Assembly (NCBI GenBank): GCA_902765735.1
Contig: CACXBB010000008.1
Span: 1 to 64,000 of the forward strand
DNA from: an uncultured Eubacteriales bacterium
GTDB taxonomy: Bacteria > Bacillota > Clostridia > Christensenellales > Aristaeellaceae
DNA: 64,000 nt
Direction of reading: 5' to 3'
The notes under the pieces were generated by a model. It was not told the origin of the DNA and searched no databases. It worked only from the letters and a program-made list of their open reading frames with translations. Positions 48,946 through 57,270 of this stretch are shown piece after piece (position 1 is the stretch's first letter; each line of letters begins with the position of its first letter). A program made the position numbers and the translations under genes.

Positions 48946-50686
48946 CGAACTGGCTTGTATACAGCTCATAATAAAACCCCTTGCGCGCCAGCAGGGATTC
49001 ATGGTTCCCCTGCTCGACGATATGCCCGTCGCGCATGACGAGTATCACGTCGGCCTCGCGGATGGTAGACAGCCGATGGGCGACGATGAAGGACGTACGG
49101 CCCTGCATCATCCGGGCGAAGGCGGACTGTATGCGAAGCTCGGTGCGGGTGTCGATGGAGGAGGTGGCCTCGTCCAGGATGAGCATCGGCGGCAGCAGCA
49201 GCATCACCCGGGTGATGCACAGAAGCTGCTTTTGCCCCTGGGACAGCATGCCGCCGTCCTCGCCGATGACGGTGTCGTAGCCCTCCGGCAGGCGCATGAT
49301 GAAGGAATGGGCGTGGGCGGCCTGCGCCGCGGCGACGATCTCCTCCTGTGTGGCGTCAGGCCGGCCCATGGCGATGTTCTCGCGGATGGTGCCGGGCTTG
49401 AGCCAGGTCTCCTGGAGCACCATGCCGTAAGCGTCTCGGAGGCTGTGCCGCTTGAGCGTCAGGGTGTCCCTGCCGTCCACGCGGATGACGCCCCGGTCGG
49501 GATCGTAGAAGCGCATCAGCAGGTTGATGAGCGTGGTCTTGCCGCAGCCCGTGGGCCCCACGATGGCCACGCGCTGGCCGGGATTCACCGACAGGTTGAA
49601 GTGCTCGATCAGCGGCCGGTCCTTGACATAGGAGAAGCACACGTCCTCCCAGTCCACGCCGCCCTTGACGTCGGTCAGTTCGCCGGGCGCGTCCGGGGTC
49701 TGGGCGGGGGCCTCGATCAGCTCAAACAGCCGGGCGGCGCAGGCGATGGCGTTCTGAAGCTCCGTCACCACGCCGGAGATCTCGTTGAAGGGCTTGGTGT
49801 ACTGGTTGGCGTAGGCCAGAAACGCCGTCAGCCCGCCCACGCTGATGTGCCCCGCCAGGGCGGACAGCGCCCCGGTCAGCGCCACCAGCGCGTACACCAC
49901 CGAGTTGACGAACCGCGTGGCGGGGTTGGTGATGGAGGAGAAGAACGTGGCCCGCATGGAGCAGGTTTTGAGCCGCGCGTTGATCTCGTCGAAGCGCTCG
50001 GTCTCGGCAGCCTCCCGCCCGTAGGCCTTGACCACCTTCAGGTTGCCGATCCGCTCGTCGATGAAGGCGGTCTGCTCGCCCCGCGTCTCGGACTGCTGCC
50101 GGAACATGGCGTAGGTGCGGGTGGCGATGAACCGCGCCACGAACAGCGAAAGCGGCGTCACCCCCACCACCACCAGGGCGATCAGCCAGCTTTTCATGAA
50201 CATGAAGCCCAGTGTGACCAGTATGGTCAAAACCCCGGTGAACAGCTGCGTGAAGCCCATCAGCAGGCCGTCGGCGAACTGGTCCGCATCCGCGATCACC
50301 CGGCTGACGGTCTCGCCGTGGGGATGACTGTCGATGTAGGAAAGCGGCAGGTTTTCGATGTGTTGAAGCGCCTCCTCGCGAAGGTCCCGCACCACGTCGA
50401 AGGTCACCCGGTTGTTGACGGCGTTCATCACCCACTGGCCCAGGCCGGTGAGCGCCACGCACAGCCCGATGCGGACCAGTATGGGGAAGATCCGGTCAAA
50501 GTCCACATGGCCCGCGTCCACGATGCCGTCGATGGCCCGGCCCACCAGTATGGGCACGTACAGCGTCAGAAGCACCGTGCCCGCCGCCAGGGCAAGCGAC
50601 ACGAGCACCAGCCACCTGTAGTGTCCGATGCGGTGAAGCACCTTTTTCAGCGTGCCCGCGGAGGACGGATTCAGCCCTTTTTTCAT
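48923..50686 (-). CDS. Heterodimeric ABC exporter subunit (active Walker B)
   Basis: A 587-residue half-transporter with six transmembrane helices (about 25-310) and an ABC ATPase. Walker A is VGPTGCGKTT, Walker B MLILDEATSSID with the catalytic Glu, and the signature is degenerate, MLSQGQKQL. This matches the TM288-like partner of heterodimeric multidrug exporters, in which one composite ATP site is crippled. Its start overlaps the partner's stop (ATGA). The C-terminal EGVGSRE is encoded by the CTACTCC repeat array of island 13. Confidence 0.93.
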   Translation of the reverse strand: MKKGLNPSSAGTLKKVLHRIGHYRWLVLVSLALAAGTVLLTLYVPILVGRAIDGIVDAGHVDFDRIFPILVRIGLCVALTGLGQWVMNAVNNRVTFDVVRDLREEALQHIENLPLSYIDSHPHGETVSRVIADADQFADGLLMGFTQLFTGVLTILVTLGFMFMKSWLIALVVVGVTPLSLFVARFIATRTYAMFRQQSETRGEQTAFIDERIGNLKVVKAYGREAAETERFDEINARLKTCSMRATFFSSITNPATRFVNSVVYALVALTGALSALAGHISVGGLTAFLAYANQYTKPFNEISGVVTELQNAIACAARLFELIEAPAQTPDAPGELTDVKGGVDWEDVCFSYVKDRPLIEHFNLSVNPGQRVAIVGPTGCGKTTLINLLMRFYDPDRGVIRVDGRDTLTLKRHSLRDAYGMVLQETWLKPGTIRENIAMGRPDATQEEIVAAAQAAHAHSFIMRLPEGYDTVIGEDGGMLSQGQKQLLCITRVMLLLPPMLILDEATSSIDTRTELRIQSAFARMMQGRTSFIVAHRLSTIREADVILVMRDGHIVEQGNHESLLARKGFYYELYTSQFEGVGSRE

Positions 50687-52401
50687 GCCGTCCGCACCTC
50701 CCCTCCGCCGAACTGGGAATCGTAGATTTCCTTGTAGACGGGGCAGCGCTCCATGAGCTCAGAGTGCGTGCCCTTCCCCACCAGCCTGCCGTCGTCCAGC
50801 ACCAGGATCTGGTCGGCCCCCATGATGGAGGCGGTGCGCTGGGAGATGATGAACACCGTGGGGTTGTAGTCGAGCCCCGCGATGGCCGCGCGGAGGCGGG
50901 CGTCGGTGACCATGTCAAGCGCGGAGGCGGAATCGTCCAGCACCAGTATCTCCGGCCTGCGCACCAGCGCCCGGGCAACGGTCAGCCGCTGGCGCTGCCC
51001 GCCGGACAGGTTCGCGCCGTTCTGCTCGATCATGCCGTCCAGACCGCCCTTGAACGCCACCACCTCGCCCGCTTGGGCGGTGTTCGCGGCGGCCATGAGG
51101 GCGTCGTCGTCGGCCTCGGGCAGGCCCCAGCGCAGGTTGTCACGGATAGAACCCTTGAAAAGCACCGTTTTCTGCATCACGAAGCCCACCCGCTGCCGAA
51201 GCGCCTGCTGATTGTAGCTTCGCACGTCCGCGCCGAACACCCTCACGCTGCCCTCGGTGACATCGTAGAACCGGGGGATCAGCGACGCCAGCGAGGTCTT
51301 GCCCGCGCCGGTGCCGCCGATGATGCCCACGGTCTGCCCCCGCAGGGCGGTGAAGCAGATGTCCATCAGGGACGGATTGCCCGCCCCGGGGTAGGTGAGG
51401 CTCACATGGTCGAATTCCACCGCGGGCGCGTCGGCGGCGGGCGCCGCGCCGGGGCCGTCCGCCATCGCCGGTTCCATGGCCAGCACGTCGGCCACCCGCT
51501 TCCAGCTCGCCCAGGCCTTGTTGATGGTGATGGTCAGCCCCGCGAACTTGATGAGTTCCACCAGTATCTGGCTCATGTAGTTGTAGAGCGCCACCACCTG
51601 GCCCCGTGTGAGGATGCCCGCGTCCACCCGGATCGCGCCCTGGCGGACCAGGGCGATCACGGCGATGTTGATGATGACGTAGGTCAGCGGATTCAGAAGC
51701 GCCGACACCCGCCCGGCCCGAAGCTGCAGCCGGGTCAGCGTGCGGTTGCGGCTCACGAACTCGGCGTACTCGGCGTCCTCCCGCCGGAAGGCGCGGATCA
51801 CCCGCGCGCCGGTCAGGTTTTCCCGGGTGGCCTCCAGCACCTTTTCGAGCTGGCGCTGCACGATACGCATCATGGGGATATTCAGCGCCATGATGGCGTA
51901 TGTGACGATCATCAGCGCGACGATGACGATGGCGAATATCCGGGCGATGCGCGCGTCGATGGTGAAGGCCATCACCATCGCGCCGAACACCACGAAGGGC
52001 GAGCGCAGCACCAGCCGCAGCACCATGTTCACGCCGGTCTGGGCCTGGTTGACGTCGCTGGTCATGCGGGTGATCATGGCCGAGGTGCCCAGCCGGTCCA
52101 CGTCCGAAAAGGACAGCCCCGCCAGCTTTTCAAACAGCGCGTGGCGCACGTCCGCCGCGAAGCCCGTGGCCGAGCGCGCCGCGAAATACTGGGCCGTGAT
52201 CGCCGCCGCCAGGCCCGCGATGCCGAGCAATACCAGCACGCCGCACATCCGCCAGATGTGGCCGGCGTTGCCCGCGCCGATGCCCCTGTCGATGATCGAC
52301 GCCATCACCAGCGGCACAAACAGCTCCAGCGTCGCCTCGAACATCTTGAACAGCGGCGCGCAGATACATTCCATGCGGTATTTTTTCAGATAGCGAAGCA
52401 T
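50683..52401 (-). CDS. Heterodimeric ABC exporter subunit (degenerate Walker B)
   Basis: A 572-residue half-transporter with six membrane helices and an ABC ATPase. Walker A is IGGTGAGKTS and the signature LSGGQRQRL is canonical. Walker B is ILVLDDSASALD, with Asp in place of the catalytic Glu. Together with the LSQGQ signature of the partner this gives one active and one degenerate site, as in TM287/288 and BmrCD. The substrate could be a drug or lipid-like molecule. GGAG before the ATG and a good promoter upstream. Confidence 0.93.
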   Translation of the reverse strand: MLRYLKKYRMECICAPLFKMFEATLELFVPLVMASIIDRGIGAGNAGHIWRMCGVLVLLGIAGLAAAITAQYFAARSATGFAADVRHALFEKLAGLSFSDVDRLGTSAMITRMTSDVNQAQTGVNMVLRLVLRSPFVVFGAMVMAFTIDARIARIFAIVIVALMIVTYAIMALNIPMMRIVQRQLEKVLEATRENLTGARVIRAFRREDAEYAEFVSRNRTLTRLQLRAGRVSALLNPLTYVIINIAVIALVRQGAIRVDAGILTRGQVVALYNYMSQILVELIKFAGLTITINKAWASWKRVADVLAMEPAMADGPGAAPAADAPAVEFDHVSLTYPGAGNPSLMDICFTALRGQTVGIIGGTGAGKTSLASLIPRFYDVTEGSVRVFGADVRSYNQQALRQRVGFVMQKTVLFKGSIRDNLRWGLPEADDDALMAAANTAQAGEVVAFKGGLDGMIEQNGANLSGGQRQRLTVARALVRRPEILVLDDSASALDMVTDARLRAAIAGLDYNPTVFIISQRTASIMGADQILVLDDGRLVGKGTHSELMERCPVYKEIYDSQFGGGEVRTA

Positions 52402-52435
52402 TTGTGATCACTCCACTTATTACGTCTTTGCATTC

Positions 52436-52464
52436 ATTATAAATGAAATACAGCCATAGCGCAA
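52436..52464 (-). promoter_or_regulatory. Promoter of the ABC exporter operon
   Basis: Minus strand TTGCGC (52459-52464), 17 bases and TATAAT (52436-52441). Confidence 0.8.
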
Positions 52465-52486
52465 CCGTCTATGGCAGGAATTACAT

Positions 52487-52516
52487 TTGCTTTTCATGCC
52501 TGTAATATGGGATAAT
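52487..52516 (+). promoter_or_regulatory. Promoter of the DUF3810-like gene
   Basis: TTGCTT (52487-52492), 18 bases and GATAAT (52511-52516). Confidence 0.55.
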
Positions 52517-52549
52517 TCCGGTATCACGGATACATGAGAGGCCAGTGTC

Positions 52550-53398
52550 ATGAAGCGGTCATTGATATGCGTTGCGATCCTCGCGCCGGCGATGGCGATA
52601 CTGCGGTTCTGGCCCGGGCTGGCCGGGCTATGGATGGAAAACGCCGCCCTGCCGCTTTTTGGCGCGCTGCACCGAACGAGCGCCGCGCTGCCCTTCCCGC
52701 TGCTCGAGCCGCTGGCGTTTCTGCTGCTCATGGGCCTGCTGCGCCGCCGTTCCCGGGCGCTGGCGCTGGCCTTCATCCTCGGGATGTACGGTCTTTTGTG
52801 GTATCCCGCCTACTTCGCCGCCCCCGCGCCGCAGTGCGATGCCCCCGCCGACCCGGAGCGGCTGTGCGTCCTGCTCACGGACGCGCTGAACGCCTCGGCG
52901 CTCGCCTTCGAGCCGCCCTTCGACGCGGCGGGGACCGTGGCCGGGCTGCCCGGGGCGCGGGTGAAGCCCGCGCGCTGGCCGGAGTGGATGCGCGCCATGG
53001 ACATCGAGGGGCTGTTCGCTCCCTGGACGGGGGAGGCGCTGGCGGACGCCGACGCGCCGCCGGGCAGCCTGCCCTTCACCTGCGTGCACGAGCTGATGCA
53101 CTTAAAGGGCATCGCCGACGAGGGGCAGGCCAACATCGCCGCGTACCGTCTCTGCCTCGAAGCGGGCGGCATGTTCGCCGACTCCGCCCGGCTGTGGGCG
53201 CTCAGGCGCGCGCTCTCACGGCTGGACGAGCCCGCCCGCGCGCGCGTCGCCCGCCGCGCCGACCGCCGCCTGCGCCCGCTGCTGATGATCTCGGACACCC
53301 GGGCACCCTCGCCGCTGTCCCGGCTTCTGGGCATCGCCCGACAGACCGCCGACTACGACGCCCTGCTGAGCTGGCTGTGCCGCCAGGCGCGCGTTTAA
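52550..53398 (+). CDS. DUF3810-like membrane zincin
   Basis: A 282-residue membrane protein with two or three N-terminal helices (about 5-22, 45-62 and 68-90) and a soluble domain containing HELMHLKGIADEGQAN. This is an HExxH zinc motif with a downstream Glu, typical of metallopeptidase-like DUF3810 proteins. It is shorter than many family members. The substrate is unknown. Divergent from the ABC exporter. Its TAA stop shares bases (TTAA) with the stop of the convergent glycosyltransferase gene. Confidence 0.82.
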   Translation: MKRSLICVAILAPAMAILRFWPGLAGLWMENAALPLFGALHRTSAALPFPLLEPLAFLLLMGLLRRRSRALALAFILGMYGLLWYPAYFAAPAPQCDAPADPERLCVLLTDALNASALAFEPPFDAAGTVAGLPGARVKPARWPEWMRAMDIEGLFAPWTGEALADADAPPGSLPFTCVHELMHLKGIADEGQANIAAYRLCLEAGGMFADSARLWALRRALSRLDEPARARVARRADRRLRPLLMISDTRAPSPLSRLLGIARQTADYDALLSWLCRQARV

Positions 53399-54555
53399 GC
53401 GCCCCCTGCGACCGCCAGTATCGCCTCCGCCGCGGCCTTCGGCCCGCCGCAGGCGCGGAAGCCCTGCCCGATCTTACCCGCGGCATCCCGATATCCGGGG
53501 TCAGTCAATACCGCGTCCACCGCGGCGCGTATGGCGTCGGGATCCGCCGAGTGCAGCCTCAGCCCCGCGCCCATCTCCTCCGCGCGGTTCGCCACGCCGC
53601 CCTCCTCCGGGGTCAGGGGGCGTGTGACCAGCGGCACGCCGAAGTACAGCGCCTCGCTGACGCTGTTCATGCCGCAGTGGGTGACGAAGGCGTCCGCCGC
53701 CTGCAGCACCGCGAGCTGGTCCACCCGCCGGTGCGCATGGACGTTCTCCGGCAGGTCCGAAGGCGCCCGGCTCTCCCCCACCGACAGGATCACCTCGTAC
53801 CGCCCGTCCCCCAGGGCTTGCACGCAGTTCCGGTAGAAGTCATCCTCCCCGTCCAGCACCGTGCCCATGGACACGTACACCAGCGGGCGTTCGGGCTTCT
53901 GCATCGGCGCCGTCACCGGGCGCAGGCAGGGCCCCACGAAGCGGTATTTGTCCGAAAACGTGTCCGCGCAGGGCTGAAACTCCCGCGAGGTGTACACCAC
54001 CGTGGGGGTGTTGTCGTCGTTCTGTACGATGTCCAGCACGCTCTTCACCGGATAGCCCGCGTCCCGCAGGGGCCTGAGCAGCCGCGCGGCCTTCGGCATT
54101 TTGATCAGCATCTGAACAAGGTCCCCCAGGCCCTGCTTCATGACCTTTGACGAGTGCCGGTTGAATGCGAAGGTGGTGGTGGAGCTGATGAAAGGGATGC
54201 CCAGCCGCAGGGCGAACAGCTTGCCCCAGAAGGCCACCGAGTCCGCCACAATCACGTCCGGCTTCAGCGCCTTCAGCGATTCAAGCGCCATGTCCTGCAA
54301 GGCCAGCGTGGTATCCACGATCAGCTTCGTGGACACCAGTATGTCACGGGCCACCGCGTTGCCGTCGGACGTCGCCACGGCGTTGCCCGCGCCGCAGTCC
54401 ACAAACCGCGCCCCGGCGGCCTCGATCTCCGATCGGAAGGGCTCGAAGCTGTAATAGGTCACCCGATGGCCCATGTCCGTCAGCACCCTCACCACCGGCA
54501 GGGTGGGGTTGGTGTGACCGTGGGCCGGTATGCAGAAAAACGCGATGTCAGCCAT
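53395..54555 (-). CDS. MGT-family glycosyltransferase (GT1)
   Basis: A 386-residue GT-B glycosyltransferase of the macrolide/UDP-glycosyltransferase type. The N-terminal IAFFCIPAHGHTNPTLPVV is the acceptor-domain signature. RPLVYVSMGTVLDG starts the donor domain, and VTHCGMNSVSEALYFGVPLV followed by PEEGGVANRAEEMG is the nucleotide-sugar site. There is no signal peptide. It could glycosylate a lipid, sterol-like compound or antibiotic. The start at 54555 with GGAGGG overlaps the AbrB-type gene by 8 bases, so the two are co-expressed. Confidence 0.92.
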   Translation of the reverse strand: MADIAFFCIPAHGHTNPTLPVVRVLTDMGHRVTYYSFEPFRSEIEAAGARFVDCGAGNAVATSDGNAVARDILVSTKLIVDTTLALQDMALESLKALKPDVIVADSVAFWGKLFALRLGIPFISSTTTFAFNRHSSKVMKQGLGDLVQMLIKMPKAARLLRPLRDAGYPVKSVLDIVQNDDNTPTVVYTSREFQPCADTFSDKYRFVGPCLRPVTAPMQKPERPLVYVSMGTVLDGEDDFYRNCVQALGDGRYEVILSVGESRAPSDLPENVHAHRRVDQLAVLQAADAFVTHCGMNSVSEALYFGVPLVTRPLTPEEGGVANRAEEMGAGLRLHSADPDAIRAAVDAVLTDPGYRDAAGKIGQGFRACGGPKAAAEAILAVAGGA

Positions 54556-54763
54556 TGTCCCGTCCCTCCCCGAATACCACCCTGAACACATCGTCAAACC
54601 GGTCCTTCGGCGGGATCGCGATGCCCTGCGCCGCGTCCCCCAGCAGCAAGAGCCTGTCCCCCGGGCGAATGTCGAATAAGTCCCGCATCTCCTTCGGAAT
54701 CACGATCTGCCCCTTGGCGCCCACCGTGACCGTGCAGGCGCAGCGCTGCGCTCTTTCGGTCAT
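54548..54763 (-). CDS. AbrB/MazE-type transcriptional regulator
   Basis: A 71-residue SpoVT/AbrB swapped-hairpin DNA-binding protein. CTVTVGAKGQIVIPKEMRDLF and IRPGDRLLLLGD are the family core. The C-terminal 25 residues are acidic and unassigned. The start is the ATG at 54763 with AGGAGGG upstream. No toxin gene is adjacent, so a regulator is more likely than an antitoxin. It probably controls its own operon through the large palindrome just upstream. Confidence 0.9.
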   Translation of the reverse strand: MTERAQRCACTVTVGAKGQIVIPKEMRDLFDIRPGDRLLLLGDAAQGIAIPPKDRFDDVFRVVFGEGRDNG

Positions 54764-54776
54764 AAACAATCCCTCC

Positions 54777-54809
54777 TGTGGTATGATTTGTTATACAAAT
54801 CATACCACA
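54777..54809. promoter_or_regulatory. Perfect 33-bp operator palindrome
   Basis: Arms TGTGGTATGATTTGT and ACAAATCATACCACA are exact complements around TAT. On the minus strand the right arm contains the -10 box of the AbrB-type gene and the left arm touches the ribosome site, so a bound protein would block transcription. Confidence 0.8.
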
Positions 54810-54827
54810 GAACAGAGGTTTGCGCAA
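54799..54827 (-). promoter_or_regulatory. Promoter of the AbrB-glycosyltransferase operon
   Basis: Minus strand TTGCGC (54822-54827), 17 bases and TATGAT (54799-54804), the latter inside the palindrome. Confidence 0.72.
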
Positions 54828-54843
54828 GGAGGAGTTTTGTTAT

Positions 54844-55090
54844 AATGGGAAATGGGAAATTGGGGTGACGACCTCTTCCGTCATTTGCTTTGCAAATGCC
54901 ACCTTCCCCTGAAGGGGAAGGCTTTTGGAAACGTAACCCTATGCCTTCCCCTTTAGGGGAAGGTGGCAGCCCGAAGGGCTGACGAAAGAGGTCGTCACCC
55001 ATTCCCTTCGGGCGATGAGGACATCGCCCCTACGAAACCACGCTCCTTCGCCCTCCATTTCCCATTTCCCATTTCCCATTCCCCATTTCT
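54844..55090. repeat. Composite intergenic repeat island 14 (GGGAAAT type)
   Basis: Left array GGGAAAT (54846-54863) and right array CCCATTT (55056-55088), inverted. The core has CGACCTCTTCCGTC and GACGAAAGAGGTCG arms around paired CCTTCCCC hairpins, and a GGGCGATGAGGACATCGCC hairpin ending CCCCTACG. It lies between divergent genes. Confidence 0.87.
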
Positions 55091-55139
55091 CTTCTCACCC
55101 CGCGCCTCCCGCCGTCATAGTACGAACGGGAGGTGCTCT

Positions 55140-55910
55140 ATGAACGAGGCGATTCAGGGGATCATGATCCCCTTTATAGGCACGTCGCTGGGAGCAGCGC
55201 TGGTATTCTTCATGCAGAGGGAGATTCCGGGGCTGCTGCGGCGGGCGCTGACGGGCTTCGCGGCGGGGGTGATGGTGGCGGCGTCGGTGTGGAGCCTGCT
55301 GCTCCCGGCCCTCGCGCAGTCGTCGGGGCTGGGCGCGTGGGCGTTCGTCCCGGCGGCGGGCGGTTTCTGGCTGGGGGTGCTGTTTTTGCTGCTGATGGAC
55401 AGAGCAACGCCCCGCCTGTGCCCGGATGCGGGCGGCGGGGCGGGGCGGCTGTCCCCGACGGCCATGCTTCTTCTGGCGGTGACGATCCACAACGTGCCGG
55501 AGGGCATGGCGGTGGGCGTGGTGTACGCGGGGCTCCTGACAGGGCGCGGCGGCGTGACGGCGCTGGGGGCCCTGTCGCTGGCGCTGGGCATCGCGATCCA
55601 GAACCTGCCGGAGGGCGCGATCATCTCCATGCCGCTGCGCGCGGCGGGCTTGTCGCGGCGGAGGGCATTCGCGGGCGGCGTGCTGTCCGGCGCGGTGGAG
55701 CCGCTGGGCGCGGCCCTGATGCTTCTGCTGGCGGACCGCCTCGCCCCGGCGATGCCCTGGTGCCTGAGCTTCGCCGCCGGGGCTATGCTGTACGTCGTGG
55801 TGGAGGAGCTGATTCCCGGTTTGTCCCGGGACCCCGCCTCAGGTGCGGGCGCCGCGTGGTTCGCCGCGGGGTTCACGGTCATGCTGGCGCTGGACGTGGC
55901 CCTCGGATAG
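55140..55910 (+). CDS. ZIP-family divalent metal transporter
   Basis: A 256-residue polytopic membrane protein of the ZIP family (ZupT/GufA-like), about eight helices. Helix 4 carries TIHNVPEGMAVG and helix 5 IQNLPEGAIIS, the metal-binding pair. VVEELIPG near the end is also conserved. It imports Zn2+ or related metals. GGGAGG lies before the ATG at 55140. Frames reaching back into the repeat island are not family-like. Confidence 0.93.
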   Translation: MNEAIQGIMIPFIGTSLGAALVFFMQREIPGLLRRALTGFAAGVMVAASVWSLLLPALAQSSGLGAWAFVPAAGGFWLGVLFLLLMDRATPRLCPDAGGGAGRLSPTAMLLLAVTIHNVPEGMAVGVVYAGLLTGRGGVTALGALSLALGIAIQNLPEGAIISMPLRAAGLSRRRAFAGGVLSGAVEPLGAALMLLLADRLAPAMPWCLSFAAGAMLYVVVEELIPGLSRDPASGAGAAWFAAGFTVMLALDVALG

Positions 55911-55912
55911 CC

Positions 55913-57268
55913 TTATTCACCCTTTCCGGCCACGGAAAGGGCAGAGATCAACAGGCACGGGCTGCCGAAGCAGCTGGTGCCGGGGGCGCGGAACTCGAGG
56001 TCTGAACCCACGGTCTCCACGTCCCTGAGCAGCTCGTAGAAATTCCCGGCAACGGTGATCTGGTTGACGGGGGACGCGACCCGCCCGCCCTCGATTTTAA
56101 ACCCCTTGGCGGCCAGGGAGAAGTCGCCGGTGACGGCGTTCGCCCCGGCGTGCATGCCCTGCAGCTCGGTGATCAGCAGGCCGTCGCCGACCCTCTCGAC
56201 CATGCCGTCGAAGCCGGTGTCCGACGGGGCGAAGAAGAAGTTCGTCGGCGCGACGCCCACCCCGGCGGCGTAGGAGGCCCGGGCGGCGTTGGCGGTGGTC
56301 TCGACGCCCTGCTTGTGGGCGGTTTTTAAATTGTGCAGTAAGGTGTTGAGCCGGCCGTTTTCCACCACAGCCTTGACCCGCGTGGCCACGCCCTCGCCGT
56401 CGAAGGGGGCGGAGGAGGCGCTGTCCGGGCGGTGGGGGTCGTCCGTCAGCGTGACGCACCCGGCGGCGACGATCTCCCCCTCCCGGCCCTTCAGCCGCGA
56501 CAGCCCGCGCTGGGCGTTGTCGGCGGAGAATATGCCGGCGAAGGTGGACAGCAGCGTGCCCGCCACGTCGTTTCTGAGCAGCACCCGGTACTTCCCGGAG
56601 GGCACCGGCGCGCCGTCCAGGCCGTCCAGGGCCTCCTTCGCGGCAGCCTTCGCCACGGCCTCCAGGTCCACCTCGTCGGGCTTCATGGTGAAGAACACCT
56701 TCATGCCGGTGTTGACCTTTTCGCCATCCCGGGCCACCACGCACACGTAGCCGCCCAGCAGCGCGGACTTCATGGACACCTGAAGCCCCAGCGTGTTGGT
56801 CAGCATGCGCTCCCCGGTGGAGGAGAACACGGCGCAGTCCTCCACCTGCGCGATCCGGGGGTCCTGATCAAGCGCCAGCTTTTCCAGCCGTTTGGCCATG
56901 TCGATCTTCACCGCGGCGTCCATCGCCCCGATTTCGGGGTTGCAGAGGTCCAGCTCGGGGTATTGTTCATCCCCGGCGTACATAAACTGCTCGTCCTTCG
57001 ACTCCACCAGATCGGCGTTCTCGATCGCGCCGTCCAGAAGCTGGGTCAGCGCGTCCTCGTCCAGGATCTGGGTGGAGGCCGTGCCGGTGTGGCCATCCTT
57101 CAGCACCCGGAAGCCCAGGCCCGCGCTGTCCGACACGCTGTACTGGTGGATCTCGCCGCCCTTGACGGACACCTCAAAGCTCTCGCCGCTCTCGTAACAG
57201 ATCTCCCCGGCCACGCCGCGCTCGGCGGCGGCGTCCAGCAGGCGGCGGATAAATGCGCTCCTGTCCAT
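55913..57268 (-). CDS. tldE: TldE/PmbA metalloprotease subunit
   Basis: The non-catalytic partner of the TldD/TldE protease, which degrades unfolded peptides and matures some modified peptides. The 451-residue product has VEDCAVFSSTGERMLTNTLGL, LLRNDVAGTLLSTFAGIFS in the region equivalent to the TldD metal motif, and the C-terminal GEFSLAAKGF-like block (here GDFSLAAKGFKIEGGR). I choose the ATG at 57268, nine bases past GGGAGG; the ATG at 57274 overlaps the tldD stop but is only three bases from it. Confidence 0.94.
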   Translation of the reverse strand: MDRSAFIRRLLDAAAERGVAGEICYESGESFEVSVKGGEIHQYSVSDSAGLGFRVLKDGHTGTASTQILDEDALTQLLDGAIENADLVESKDEQFMYAGDEQYPELDLCNPEIGAMDAAVKIDMAKRLEKLALDQDPRIAQVEDCAVFSSTGERMLTNTLGLQVSMKSALLGGYVCVVARDGEKVNTGMKVFFTMKPDEVDLEAVAKAAAKEALDGLDGAPVPSGKYRVLLRNDVAGTLLSTFAGIFSADNAQRGLSRLKGREGEIVAAGCVTLTDDPHRPDSASSAPFDGEGVATRVKAVVENGRLNTLLHNLKTAHKQGVETTANAARASYAAGVGVAPTNFFFAPSDTGFDGMVERVGDGLLITELQGMHAGANAVTGDFSLAAKGFKIEGGRVASPVNQITVAGNFYELLRDVETVGSDLEFRAPGTSCFGSPCLLISALSVAGKGE

Positions 57269-57270
57269 GC

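Noticed and set aside
54548-54763. Toxin-antitoxin module
   Set aside because: The AbrB/MazE-type protein has no toxin neighbour; the overlapping gene is a glycosyltransferase.
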